Positions 17,374 through 27,094 of a stretch of DNA of 64,000 nt are shown here, one piece after another; positions within the stretch are counted from its first letter, which is position 1, and the number at the start of each line of letters is the position of its first letter. The notes beneath the pieces are model-generated. The model saw only the letters and a program-made list of their open reading frames with translations, was not told the origin of the DNA and made no database searches. Location: positions 1-64,000 of the forward strand of contig JAAHGF010000005.1 of assembly GCA_010672585.1 (NCBI GenBank), given 5' to 3'. The stretch comes from Okeania sp. SIO1I7. GTDB taxonomy: Bacteria > Cyanobacteriota > Cyanobacteriia > Cyanobacteriales > Microcoleaceae. A program made the position numbers and the translations under genes.

Positions 17374-17573
17374 ATCATGTCCGCTTGAATATTTACACTT
17401 TAGTCAAAGGAAGGCAGAAAGCAGAAGGGTTTCTTACAATTATGATTTAATTCTATATTCACTTTTGTAGGTTGGGTTGAGGAACAAAATTCAACACATA
17501 GGACATTAGCAGAACTTACATTATTTCTGCTTAAACAAAGAAATATAATCAACTATTATCCGGTCATTTCAGT
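17372..17573. repeat. Family B MITE, degenerate copy, with family D pieces
   Basis: Left end atatcatgtccgcttgaata; the right end near 17551-17573 (ttatccggtcatttcag) is degraded. Family D fragments lie at about 17468-17500 and 17625-17677. The rest of the spacer to 17752 is pyrimidine-rich simple sequence with no gene. Confidence 0.5.
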
Positions 17574-17752
17574 TATCAATTATCAGTACCTCTAGTTAAA
17601 GTCAAGTGAAAAATAACAGTTAATGTAGGTTTGGTTTAGGTATTTGTTGGGTTGCGCTTCCGCTTAACCCAAGCTACTTTATCTTTCTCCTTTTCCTCCT
17701 CTTGCTTCTTTCTTTCCTCCTGACTTCTGACTCCTGAGGACTGACTCCTCTC

Positions 17753-19015
17753 TTATCCCATAATATTGCTAAAAAACTCTATTGTTTCTTTCAAAGCAAC
17801 AATAAAAGCATCAATATCATCACGAGTATTATAAAAAGATAAACTTGCTCTAGCGGTGGATGAAATATTCAAATATTGATGTAAAGGTTGAGCACAATGA
17901 TGACCGGAACGAATTGCTACACCTGCTTCATCTAACATTGTTGATAAATCGTTAGGGTGAAGATTTTCTACGGTAAAAGATGCTAATGCTGCCCTACTTT
18001 CACCATTCGCATTTGGTTGAGGTCCATAAATAGTAACTTCAGGAATTTGGTTCAATTTTTCAAATAAATAAGTAGTTAATTCTGCTTCATAATTATGGAT
18101 TTTTTCCATACCTATATTTGTCAGATAATCTACTGCTGCACCAAGGGCGATCGCTTCTCCAATAGCTGGTGTTCCTGCTTCAAATTTATGGGGTAATTCT
18201 GCATAGGTGGAATGGTCAAAAAATACTTCGGAAATCATTTCGCCTCCTCCTAAGAATGGAGGCATTTCTTCTAATAATTCTAATTTTCCATAGAGAAAAC
18301 CGATACCAGTAGGAGCGCACATTTTATGACCGGAAGCTACTAACCAATCACAATCTATTTCCCGTACATCTACTCTGATATGAGGTACACTTTGGCAAGC
18401 ATCTATTAATACTTTTGCTCCATATTGATGAGCGATGGTGCAGATTTCTTGCACTGGGTTTTGACAACCTAAAACATTAGAAATATGGGCAACTGCTACT
18501 AATTTTGTTTTGTATGAAAATAGAGTTTTATATTGTTCAAAATTAAATTCTCCAGTATTGGTTAGCTCTACAAATTTTAAAACTGCTCCGGTTTTTTGAG
18601 CAATCATTTGCCAGGGAACAAAATTACTATGATGTTCCATAACTGAAACAATAATTTCATCTCCCGCTTTGAGATTATTTAAACCCCAAGAATAGGCGAC
18701 TAAATTAATTGCTTCACTAGCATTTCGAGTATAAACAATTTCATTCCGAGATGCTGCATTGACAAAAGCAGCTACTTTATCTCTTGTTCCTTCATAAGCA
18801 TCTGTTGCTTTTGTGCTTAAGGTGTGAATACCACGATGCACATTAGAGTTATATTTGAGGTAATATTCTTGCCAAGCATTAATAACTGCTAGGGGTTTTT
18901 GGGAAGTAGCAGCATTATCTAAATAAACCAGTGGTTTACCATTTATTTCCTGATTTAAAATCGGAAAATCTTCCCGTACTTTTTCACCTAATGTTTTTTC
19001 TTGAATAATAGTCAT
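17753..19015 (-). CDS. sufS: Cysteine desulfurase SufS
   Basis: PLP enzyme that takes sulfur from cysteine for Fe-S assembly by the SUF machinery. 420 aa, full length. The PLP-binding Lys231 lies in [11 protein letters not shown] and the catalytic Cys374 in [21 protein letters not shown] and the RNASEAIN block are group II desulfurase features. It is the last gene of the minus-strand suf cluster but is separated from sufD by a 2.07-kb repeat array, which raises the question of whether it is still co-transcribed. Confidence 0.96.
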   Translation of the reverse strand: MTIIQEKTLGEKVREDFPILNQEINGKPLVYLDNAATSQKPLAVINAWQEYYLKYNSNVHRGIHTLSTKATDAYEGTRDKVAAFVNAASRNEIVYTRNASEAINLVAYSWGLNNLKAGDEIIVSVMEHHSNFVPWQMIAQKTGAVLKFVELTNTGEFNFEQYKTLFSYKTKLVAVAHISNVLGCQNPVQEICTIAHQYGAKVLIDACQSVPHIRVDVREIDCDWLVASGHKMCAPTGIGFLYGKLELLEEMPPFLGGGEMISEVFFDHSTYAELPHKFEAGTPAIGEAIALGAAVDYLTNIGMEKIHNYEAELTTYLFEKLNQIPEVTIYGPQPNANGESRAALASFTVENLHPNDLSTMLDEAGVAIRSGHHCAQPLHQYLNISSTARASLSFYNTRDDIDAFIVALKETIEFFSNIMG

Positions 19016-19130
19016 ATTTCTTTTAAGTAAGATTTTGTTTTGATTAATTTTAAATCTGTTTACTTGAAGTAGTAAGAAGGTTTAAATTAGGACTTTTGTC
19101 TTCAAGGTTAACAAATTTCAGGTTAATTTC

Positions 19131-20990
19131 CTGATGTTTCTTAGATGTTGACTAAAAATACTCTTGGCAATTTTCCAAGATTATCTTTTTCTATGACATA
19201 AGTCTAAATCAACTTTTACAGCAGTTTTGGAGTTGATGAAGTACAAAGTTTGACAAATTTAGGGAATAGGGAATAGAGATTAGTATTAAACTCTACTTCA
19301 CCCTTCCTCAAAAGTTCTGTAAACCTACCTTCTTCCTCCTTTCTTCTTCCTTCTTTTTTAGATATTTTGCCCAGTGGAAAAATCAAATGTCTACTTTTGC
19401 TGATATTTCTCATCTACTAGATGTTGACTCAAAATATTCCTGTCAATTTTCACACTATGGCAAAAGACAAAAAGGGAAAATTCTCAAATGCTTTAGATAT
19501 TTTGCCCAGTGGAAAAATTAAAGGTCTACTTTTGCTGATGTTTCTCATCTACTAGATGTTGACTCAAAATATTCCTGTCAATTTTCACACTATGGCAAAA
19601 GACAAAAAGGGAAAATTCTCAAATGCTTTAGATATTTTGCCCAGTGGAAAAATTAAAGGTCTACTTTTAGTGATGTTTCTCATCTATTAAATGTTGAATC
19701 AAAATACTCTTGGCAATTTTCCAAGATTATCTTTTTCTATGACATAAGTCTAAATCAACTTTTACAGCAGTTTTGGAGTTGATGAAGTACAAAGTTTGAC
19801 AAATTTAGGGAATAGGGAATAGAGATTAGTATTAAACTCTACCTCACCCTTCCTCAAAAGTTCTGTAAACCTACCTTCTTCCTCCTACCTCCTATCTTCT
19901 TCCTTCTTTTTTAGATATTTTGCCCAGTGGAAAAATCAAAGGTCTACTTTTGCTGATGTTTCTTATCTACTAGATGTTGACTCAAAATATTCCTGTCAAT
20001 TTTCACACTATGGCAAAAGACAAAAAGGGAAAATTCTCAAATGCTTTAGATATTTTGCCCAGTGGAAAAATTAAAGGTCTACTTTTGCTGATGTTTCTCA
20101 TCTACTAGATGTTGACTCAAAATATTCCTGTCAATTTTCACACTATGGCAAAAGACAAAAAGGGAAAATTCTCAAATGCTTTAGATATTTTGCCCAGTGG
20201 AAAAATTAAAGGTCTACTTTTAGTGATGTTTCTCATCTATTAAATGTTGAATCAAAATACTCTTGGCAATTTTCCAAGATTATCTTTTTCTATGACATAA
20301 GTCTAAATCAACTTTTACAGCAGTTTTGGAGTTGATGAAGTACAAAGTTTGACAAATTTAGGGAATAGGGAATAGAGATTAGTATTAAACTCTACCTCAC
20401 CCTTCCTCAAAAGTTCTGTAAACCTACCTTCTTCCTCCTTTCTTCTTCCTTCTTTTTTAGATATTTTGCCCAGTGGAAAAATCAAAGGTCTACTTTTGCT
20501 GATGTTTCTCATCTACTAGATGTTGACTCAAAATACTCCTGGCAATTTTCACACTATGGCAAAAGACAAAAAGGGAAAATTCTCAAATGCTTTAGATATT
20601 TTGCCCAGTGGAAAAATTAAAGGTCTACTTTTACTGATGTTTCTCATCTATTAAATGTTGAATCAAAATACTCTTGGCAATTTTCCAAGATTATCTTTTT
20701 CTATGACATAAGTCTAAATCAACTTTGACAGCAGTTTTGGAGTTGATGAAGTACAAAGTTTGACAAATTTAGGGAATAGGGAATAGAGATTAGTATTAAA
20801 CTCTACCTCACCCTTCCTCAAATTTTCTGTCAACCTACCTTCTTCCTCCTTCCTTCTTCCTTCTTTTTTAGATATTTTGCCCAGTGGAAAAATCAAAGGT
20901 CTACTTTTGCTGATGTTTCTCATCTATTAGATTTTGACTCAAAATATTCCTGTCAATTTTCCAAGATTATCTTTTTCCATGACATAGTCT
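19131..20990. repeat. Nested tandem repeat array between sufD and sufS
   Basis: Two unit types alternate. The long unit (about 276 bp) starts near aattttccaagattatcttt, at 19169, 19715, 20268, 20679 and 20955 (last partial), and contains acagcagttttggagttgatg and a cttcttcctcc tract. The short unit (135 bp) carries cacactatggcaaaagacaa, at 19451, 19586, 20004, 20139 and 20550. Spacings of the long unit are 546, 553, 411 and 276 bp, i.e. 276 plus two, two, one and zero short units (one copy has 7 extra bases). Short minus-strand frames of 65 codons recur once per long unit and are by-products. Confidence 0.9.
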
Positions 20991-21088
20991 AAATAAATTT
21001 TTAAATTTACCTTTTTCCTTCTTCCTCCTTTCTTCTTTCTTTTTTTAAGTTTACCTTCTTCCTTCTTCCTTCTTCCTCCTTCCTTCTT

Positions 21089-22450
21089 CTAAACTTTACA
21101 AGCAACACATTGTTTTAAAATATTTTGCAAAGAAGGTAGTGGCAACTTGTTAAGAATTTCTGCCGCAAAAGCATCAATTAATAAGTTACGACTTACTTCT
21201 TCATTCAAACCTCGACTTTGCAAATAAAATACTTCATCATCATCCAACTGACTAACAGTTGCACCATGAGAACATTGAACATTATCTGCAATAATTTCTA
21301 ACTGCGGTTTTGTATCAACTCTCCCACCAGAAGAAAGTAACAAATTACGATTTAACTGAGCTGCATTAGTCAACTGTGCATCTTGAGAAACATAGACTTT
21401 GCCATTAAATATAGAATGCGCTTTCTCATCAACAATAGACTTATAAACTTGGTCAGTCACACCATTGGGATGATTCAAAATAATGGCACTGTGAGTATCC
21501 GCTTCTTGCTCATTACCAATAAATGCCAAACCGTAAAGATTAGTTTCTGTACCCTCTCCCATTTGAGCAACTTCCAAATTATGACGAGATAACCTTGCTC
21601 CTAAATGGATAGCATTGCAAGTATAACGACTATTCTTAGCTTGAGCGATCGCTGTTTTGCCGATATGAAATGCTGCACCTGCATCTCGTTGGACGCGGGT
21701 ATGATTAATTTCGGCATTTTCCTCTACCCATATTTCTGTAACTGTATTTGTCAGATAAGGACGAGAACTGGGTGCTTCCGGACAAATAACTTCTGCTGTA
21801 ACACAATGCTCAATTATTGTTGCACTACTGTTACGCTCCGCTACTACCAAACAACGACGCTGAGTCAAAATCGGAATTTCTGTCTGAGTCGCAATAAATA
21901 ATAGATGTATTGGTTTTTCTACAACTTGATTTTTGGGCAACCATACCACTGCTGCATCAGTTAAACCAGCAGTATTTAAGGACGTAAATACTTCCTTGCT
22001 CCCCTGTTGTTGCCCCAAATAATCTCCAATGCGGTCTTGATATTCGGGAGGTAACTGCCCCAAGTTTCCCACAAACACTCGATCTGTCAAACCTTCAACT
22101 GATGATAACTTTGGTGCAAATACACCATTCACAAATACCAACCGACTGCCTATTGCTTCCGGCAAAATAAACGGAGCAATATTCAAAGCATCCAAATTTA
22201 CTGGTGCAGGTGCTTGAAAATCTAACTTCATCATTGCAGACAAGTCAGAAAACCGCCATTGTTCATCTTGCTTTGTCGGAAAGGCCAACTCACGCACCCA
22301 AGTTGCTGCGCGATCGCGTACTTGCTGTAACCAACTTGCCATATTTCCATCTAGAGGAAATTCTGGCGGTACCGTTGGAGATACTCCTTTACAACACTCT
22401 TTCAGCAATTTGTCTAAATAAGATATCTCTGGTTTTACGGACACTTGCAT
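21089..22450 (-). CDS. sufD: Fe-S cluster assembly protein SufD
   Basis: 453 aa, usual length. SufD pairs with SufB and SufC in the cytosolic SufBC2D scaffold that builds Fe-S clusters. Shows the SufBD core: EHCVTAE..., IHLGARLSRHNLEV, NHPNGVTDQVYKSIVDEKAHSIFNGKV, QLNRNLLLSSGGRVDTKPQLEI and CSHGATVSQLDDDEVFYLQSRG with the conserved His near the C-terminus. The ATG (22448-22450) is only about 5 bases from the end of a family C MITE, so the upstream ggtaaaaagt that could act as a weak ribosome-binding site is at least partly MITE sequence. Confidence 0.96.
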   Translation of the reverse strand: MQVSVKPEISYLDKLLKECCKGVSPTVPPEFPLDGNMASWLQQVRDRAATWVRELAFPTKQDEQWRFSDLSAMMKLDFQAPAPVNLDALNIAPFILPEAIGSRLVFVNGVFAPKLSSVEGLTDRVFVGNLGQLPPEYQDRIGDYLGQQQGSKEVFTSLNTAGLTDAAVVWLPKNQVVEKPIHLLFIATQTEIPILTQRRCLVVAERNSSATIIEHCVTAEVICPEAPSSRPYLTNTVTEIWVEENAEINHTRVQRDAGAAFHIGKTAIAQAKNSRYTCNAIHLGARLSRHNLEVAQMGEGTETNLYGLAFIGNEQEADTHSAIILNHPNGVTDQVYKSIVDEKAHSIFNGKVYVSQDAQLTNAAQLNRNLLLSSGGRVDTKPQLEIIADNVQCSHGATVSQLDDDEVFYLQSRGLNEEVSRNLLIDAFAAEILNKLPLPSLQNILKQCVACKV

Positions 22451-22455
22451 ACTTT

Positions 22456-22790
22456 TTACCGAATAATTAAGGTTTAAAAAAGTGGCGTTGCTGATTCTGG
22501 GTATGATGCAAGCCCCCCCACCCCCAATTTTGGGGGGAATAAAACTCTAAAAGTCCCCCAATTTTGGGGGATTTAGGGGGCATGACCAGAGCCAAACAAT
22601 CGCGCATTCATACTTCAATTCAGCAACGCCAAAAAAGCCTCTCCTCTAAAGGAGAAAAAGCGGTCTAGGGATAGCGATATTTTCTCCCCATATTCATTAG
22701 ACCAAGAGAAGACCAAATTTTCCTTAAGCCTCTAAAGAAGAGGTAATAATTAATAATTAATAATTAATAATTAATAATTAATAATTAATT
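22456..22790. repeat. Family C MITE carrying a second MITE inside (22483-22631)
   Basis: The outer element runs from ttaccgaataattaagg to the 'aagaggtaataattaat' end. The inner element has termini tggcgttgctga / tcagcaacgcca and is flanked by AAAAAG on both sides (22477-22482 and 22632-22637). It contains mirror runs of cccccaattttggggg also seen at about 46590-46675. Together they fill the whole sufC-sufD spacer. Confidence 0.8.
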
Positions 22791-23569
22791 ATGTAAGCTT
22801 TTGCCTCTTCAACTACATCATCGTAACCTTTTTCTTCTAATTCTAATGCTAGTTCTTTTGTACCAGTTTTAATAATTCTACCGCCTTCTGTTACATGAAC
22901 AAAGTCTGGCACAATATAGTTTAATAAACGTTGGTAGTGAGTAATTACTAACAGAGAATTTGATTCATTTGCTAATTGATTTACTCCATTTGCTACTATT
23001 CTCAAAGCATCAATATCTAACCCTGAGTCTGTCTCATCTAAAATTGCTAATTTTGGCTCTAACAATGCCATTTGTAAGATTTCATTGCGCTTTTTTTCTC
23101 CACCAGAAAAACCTTCATTTACACTCCGGTCTAAAAACTCTGGTTTCATCTTGACAATATCTAATTTATCCTGCACTAAATCGTCAAAATCAAAAGCGTC
23201 TAATTCTTCTAATCCCTGATGTTTACGTTTAGTATTATAAGCAACTCGCAAAAAGTCTAAATTACTAACTCCAGGAATTTCTAGGGGATATTGAAATGCC
23301 AAGAAAATACCATTTAATGAACGTTCTTCAGGCTCCATCTCTAATAAATTTTTGCCTAAAAATGTTACTTCTCCCCCTGTAACTTCGTAAGCTGGATGAC
23401 CTGCTAATACTTTAGAAAAAGTACTTTTGCCCGAACCATTAGGACCCATAATGGCATGAATTTCTCCAGCTTTTATTTCTAAATTTAAGCCTTTGAGAAT
23501 CTCCTTTCCTTCTACATTAGCCGTTAAATTTTTAACAGATAAAATAACTTCGCTATTTTCTTTAATCAT
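22778..23569 (-). CDS. sufC: Fe-S assembly ATPase SufC
   Basis: ABC-type ATPase of the SufBC2D complex, cytosolic. With the start at ATG 23567-23569 the protein is 263 aa: Walker [10 protein letters not shown] (42-50), the family signature [10 protein letters not shown], Walker [13 protein letters not shown] and the [10 protein letters not shown]-motif. This start is preferred over an upstream one (23614) because AAAGAGGTAAAT, a good ribosome-binding site, sits immediately before it and the upstream 15 codons are repeat-like. Lies between the four-helix gene and sufD on the same strand. Confidence 0.95.
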   Translation of the reverse strand: MIKENSEVILSVKNLTANVEGKEILKGLNLEIKAGEIHAIMGPNGSGKSTFSKVLAGHPAYEVTGGEVTFLGKNLLEMEPEERSLNGIFLAFQYPLEIPGVSNLDFLRVAYNTKRKHQGLEELDAFDFDDLVQDKLDIVKMKPEFLDRSVNEGFSGGEKKRNEILQMALLEPKLAILDETDSGLDIDALRIVANGVNQLANESNSLLVITHYQRLLNYIVPDFVHVTEGGRIIKTGTKELALELEEKGYDDVVEEAKAYIINY

Positions 23570-23774
23570 ATTTACCTCTTTTGTAATTGATAATGGATAA
23601 TTAATAATGAACAATTAATAATTATTTGATTTAGCAGATTTGACAATAGCCGTCATCCGTAAATAATGAATAATTAATAATGAATAATTAATAATTGGCA
23701 TTGGTAATTTTGGCTATGATTTTGCTTTAATGGCAATTGCCAAACTATTAACTGAAAACCATTTTATATAACGC
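23570..23774. other. Spacer with a duplicated 3' end of the four-helix gene
   Basis: At 23618-23660 the minus strand reads MTAIVKSAKSNNY and stop, almost the same as the last residues of the neighbouring four-helix gene (LTAIVKSTKSNNY, ending 23775). The rest is 'aataattaat' sequence. Confidence 0.65.
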
Positions 23775-24131
23775 TTAATAATTATTTGATTTTGTCGATT
23801 TGACAATAGCTGTCAGGAGTTTCAAGAGTTCTATACAGTCTTGATTAATTGAGTTAAATCCTCTGACATCAATGTAATTTGCTTGATGTAATAGCTCTAA
23901 CCAATACAGAGTTTCATTGACCTCTTTCAGAGCAACAGCATTTTTATGTACAAAGTCGGCACTACTTTCAGCATATTCAGCTTCACGCACCAAAGCACCA
24001 ATTGCTGTACCACTACGAAGTAATTGCTTTGATAAAACATACTCCTGTTTCTCTTGATTCAGGTGTTTTGACAATTTAACAATTCGTAGTGCAAATGCAA
24101 ATGATTTTTCTTTAACTACATTATTTTTCAT
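23775..24131 (-). CDS. Four-helix bundle protein (23S rRNA intervening-sequence protein family)
   Basis: 118 aa from ATG 24129-24131 (the frame extends three codons to a TTG, less likely). Sequence fits the four-helix bundle family: KSFAFALRIVKLSKHL, LSKQLLRSGTAIGALVREAEYAES..DFVHKNAVALKEVNETLYWLELL. Members occur in 23S rRNA intervening sequences, near retroelements, or alone; the function of solitary ones is unknown. It sits inside the suf operon between sufB and sufC on the same strand, next to a MITE, so it looks like a later arrival. Confidence 0.88.
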   Translation of the reverse strand: MKNNVVKEKSFAFALRIVKLSKHLNQEKQEYVLSKQLLRSGTAIGALVREAEYAESSADFVHKNAVALKEVNETLYWLELLHQANYIDVRGFNSINQDCIELLKLLTAIVKSTKSNNY

Positions 24132-24152
24132 AATTACCAATTACCAATTATT

Positions 24153-24287
24153 AGAGCTGATTTACAAAGTAAATATTAAGAGGATAAATGCTTTACAGTG
24201 TAAGAGTTCGACACTATCCCCCCAGGAAATAGTTTTCCGCAAACCTATAGTATAAATAAGTTTCAACCCAGTTTACAAATCAGCTCT
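24153..24287. repeat. TIR element between sufB and the four-helix gene
   Basis: Termini agagctgatttacaaa / tttacaaatcagctct bounding 135 bp without coding capacity. Confidence 0.72.
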
Positions 24288-24318
24288 TAATTATTAATTA
24301 TTAATTATTAATTATTAA

Positions 24319-25755
24319 TTATCCAACTGTTCCTTCTAATTTCAAACTCAATAATTTGTCAGCTTCAACAGCAAATTCCATAGGCAACTCATTAAAAACA
24401 TCCTTACAGAAACCACTAATAATCATAGACACCGCATCTTCAGCAGAAATACCCCGTTGAGTAAAATAGAAAAGTTGGTCTTCACCAATTTTAGAAGTAG
24501 AAGCTTCATGCTCAACCTTAGCAGTATTATTATCTACTTGAATATAGGGAAAAGTATTTGCTTGAGCGCGATCGCCAATTAACATTGAGTCACATTGAGA
24601 ATAATTCCGCGATCCCTTAGCACCAGACCCCATTTTCACCAAACCACGGTAACTATTAGCAGAGTTTCCAGCAGAAATACCTTTAGAAATAATTGTACTG
24701 CGAGTATTTTTGCCAATATGCACCATTTTCGTACCTGTATCTGCTTGCTGCTTATTATTAGTCAGAGCAACAGAATAAAATTCTCCCACAGAGTTGTCTC
24801 CCACCAACACACAACTAGGATATTTCCAAGTAATAGCAGAACCAGTTTCTACCTGCGTCCAAGAAATTTTAGAATTTACTCCCTTGCACAAACCGCGCTT
24901 AGTCACAAAATTATAAATACCACCCTTACCATTTTCATCACCAGCAAACCAGTTTTGCACCGTCGAATATTTAATCTCAGCATTATCGAGAGTAACAAGT
25001 TCAACTACAGCAGCATGAAGTTGGTTAGTATCAAACATTGGAGCAGTGCAACCCTCCAAATATGTTACCGAACTACCTTCCTCAGCAACAATTAAAGTCC
25101 GCTCAAACTGACCAGCGTCTCCATTGTTAATTCTAAAGTAAGTAGAAAGATCCATCGGACATTTTACACCTTTAGGAATAAACACAAAAGACCCATCACT
25201 AAATACAGCAGAATTAAGAGCAGCAAAGAAATTATCCCCTACAGGTACAACACTACCAAGATATTTTTCCACCAACTCTGGATATTCCTGCACCGCTTCA
25301 GAAATAGAACAAAAAATCACACCATCTTCAGCGAGTTTCTCCTTAAAAGTAGTCGCAACAGAAACACTATCAAATACAGCATCAACCGCAACATTACTCA
25401 GACGCTTCTGTTCCGAAAGGGGAATACCAAGTTTCTCAAAAGTATCCAACAAAGTAGGATCTACTTCATCCAGACTTTTCTTCTTATCTTGAACTTTTGG
25501 CGCAGAATAATAAATAATATTCTGATAATCTATTTGTGGATAGTCAACCTGTGCCCAAATTGGTTCCTTCATTTGTAGCCACTTTCGATATGCTTTCAGA
25601 CGAAAGTTGAGCATGAACTCTGGCTCATTTTTTTTAGCAGATATCAGACGAACTACATCTTCGCTCAGTCCACGAGGAATAGTTTCTGATTCGATATCGG
25701 TAACGAAACCATACTTATAAGGTTGATTAACTAAGGTTGTTACTTTAGCAGTCAT
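24319..25755 (-). CDS. sufB: Fe-S cluster assembly protein SufB
   Basis: 478 aa, full length. Scaffold subunit of SufBC2D. Family blocks seen: [58 protein letters not shown]-like segment with conserved Cys, [30 protein letters not shown], and [14 protein letters not shown] with the scaffold Cys; [21 protein letters not shown] near the end. First gene of the minus-strand operon, divergent from sufR; a ggaaat ribosome-binding site precedes the ATG. Confidence 0.97.
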   Translation of the reverse strand: MTAKVTTLVNQPYKYGFVTDIESETIPRGLSEDVVRLISAKKNEPEFMLNFRLKAYRKWLQMKEPIWAQVDYPQIDYQNIIYYSAPKVQDKKKSLDEVDPTLLDTFEKLGIPLSEQKRLSNVAVDAVFDSVSVATTFKEKLAEDGVIFCSISEAVQEYPELVEKYLGSVVPVGDNFFAALNSAVFSDGSFVFIPKGVKCPMDLSTYFRINNGDAGQFERTLIVAEEGSSVTYLEGCTAPMFDTNQLHAAVVELVTLDNAEIKYSTVQNWFAGDENGKGGIYNFVTKRGLCKGVNSKISWTQVETGSAITWKYPSCVLVGDNSVGEFYSVALTNNKQQADTGTKMVHIGKNTRSTIISKGISAGNSANSYRGLVKMGSGAKGSRNYSQCDSMLIGDRAQANTFPYIQVDNNTAKVEHEASTSKIGEDQLFYFTQRGISAEDAVSMIISGFCKDVFNELPMEFAVEADKLLSLKLEGTVG

Positions 25756-25925
25756 TGTATTTATTTCCTAGTTATATTTACTTCTTTAGTAATTTGATCT
25801 TTTCTGTGACGGGTTTAATACCCCATCGTCAACAGGGTGCTTAAAATTGTTTGGGGTTTGAATTCATAAGCAATCTTCCCTTCTGCCTTCTGCCTTTTTC
25901 AAATGGCCTTTAGCAGCCACTTAAA

Positions 25926-25939
25926 CAACTTATTTGTTG
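25926..25939. promoter_or_regulatory. SufR operator, perfect CAAC-N6-GTTG
   Basis: CAACTTATTTGTTG in the sufR-sufB spacer is a perfect match to the inverted repeat reported as the high-affinity SufR site in Synechocystis. SufR would repress sufBCDS, and probably itself, from here when clusters are sufficient. Confidence 0.88.
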
Positions 25940-25965
25940 CTTAAGTCTATTTTAGGTTACATTAA

Positions 25966-25979
25966 CAACAATGATATTG
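25966..25979. promoter_or_regulatory. Second, imperfect SufR site, CAAC-N6-ATTG
   Basis: CAACAATGATATTG differs from the consensus by one base and lies about 40 bp from the perfect site, closer to the sufR start (26014). It matches the described arrangement of one strong and one weaker operator. Confidence 0.7.
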
Positions 25980-26013
25980 TCAAAGTCCAATTTAAATATT
26001 TTTTTTTGACAAA

Positions 26014-26787
26014 ATGGAAATTACCCAACAAAATTCGACCAAACAAGAAATCCTACAACATTTAATGAAGCGAACTCAAGCCACCGCCTTAGAGTTAGCA
26101 GAATCTTTAGAAATTAGCCCCCAAGCTATACGTCGCCATTTAAAAGACTTAGAAACAGAAGGACTTATTATGTATAAGTCACTACAAACCGGGATGGGAA
26201 GGCCACAACATATTTATCAATTAACAACTCAAGGACGCGATCGCTTTCCCCATAATTATGATGAATTTGCCGTTTCCTTCCTTGACACCTTAGCCGAAAC
26301 TATTGGCCCAGACCAACTCAGTCAAGTATTCCACAAACAATGGCAGCGTAAAGCAATGCACTATCGCCAACTATTAGGGACAGGAAAAGTGCAGGAACGC
26401 GTAGCCCATTTAGTAGAACTCCGCAAAGCAGAGGGTTTCATGGCAGAGTGGTATCCTGTAGAATCTCAGGAAGTAGATAATCAGCCACTCAAAATTCAGA
26501 ACTCAGAAGTCAAAAGTGATTCAGCTTCCTCAGCAGAAATAGACGAACCACAGTTGCCTGTTGAAAGCTACATATTTATGGAGCATAACTGTGCTATCTC
26601 CAGTGTGGCCGAATCTTTCCCCAGTGTTTGTGGCCATGAATTAGAGATGTTTGGTGCTGTACTGCCTGATTGTACTGTGGAGAGAACTCATTGGATTGTT
26701 AATGGAGAACATCGTTGTGGTTATTTAATAACTAGGAAAGACAAAAGTTACAGCAGGGAAGAGGGAGAAAAATATTTTCCTGTCTGA
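26014..26787 (+). CDS. sufR: SufR, Fe-S cluster-sensing repressor of the suf operon
   Basis: 257 aa. DeoR/ArsR-like winged helix at residues 10-75 (ATALELAESLEISPQAIRRHLKDLE). C-terminal cysteines Cys193, Cys206, Cys220 and Cys235 reproduce the CX12CX13CX14C pattern of SufR, which binds a [4Fe-4S] cluster. Divergent from sufB with two operators in the 258-bp spacer, so it is likely autoregulated. Residues 150-180 are a Ser-rich variable linker. Confidence 0.96.
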   Translation: MEITQQNSTKQEILQHLMKRTQATALELAESLEISPQAIRRHLKDLETEGLIMYKSLQTGMGRPQHIYQLTTQGRDRFPHNYDEFAVSFLDTLAETIGPDQLSQVFHKQWQRKAMHYRQLLGTGKVQERVAHLVELRKAEGFMAEWYPVESQEVDNQPLKIQNSEVKSDSASSAEIDEPQLPVESYIFMEHNCAISSVAESFPSVCGHELEMFGAVLPDCTVERTHWIVNGEHRCGYLITRKDKSYSREEGEKYFPV

Positions 26788-26805
26788 GGTTCATCATCAG
26801 CTTAA

Positions 26806-26928
26806 CGAAGTCAGAAGTCAGAAGTCAGAAGTCAGAAGTTGTTTTTGTCACGGGGATTTGAGTAAGTCTCCAAAAACATTTCGCCATTTCCTGACGGGGT
26901 GACGCGACCCAATTATTTTGATAAGTCC
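26806..26928. repeat. 'gtcagaa' plus acggggat repeat unit, copy 2
   Basis: Four tandem 'gtcagaa' units followed by acggggat, tctccaaaaa.atttcgcc and acccaattattttgataa. The other copy is 13435-13558. It lies right after sufR and could take part in transcript ending. Confidence 0.65.
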
Positions 26929-27094
26929 TAAACAACTTTAAAAATTAGTGTCTAATTCTGAGAAGACTTTTCTGGCGGAAATGCGACGCAAACATAATAT
27001 AAGACCTACTCAAAACACTCAAAAGTCAAAAGTAATTCTATATTTGTATCAACCTATTTTATCGTCAATTAAAAATATTAAATCAAAAATTCAT

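Noticed and set aside
19216-20923. Three near-identical 65-69-codon minus-strand frames (MRNISKSR.LIFPLGK...)
   Set aside because: They recur once per long unit of the noncoding tandem array, run through a simple purine tract and have no ribosome-binding site; they are by-products of the repeat.
19131-20990. CRISPR array
   Set aside because: Units are 135 and 276 bp with no short constant repeat alternating with unique spacers, and no cas genes are present.
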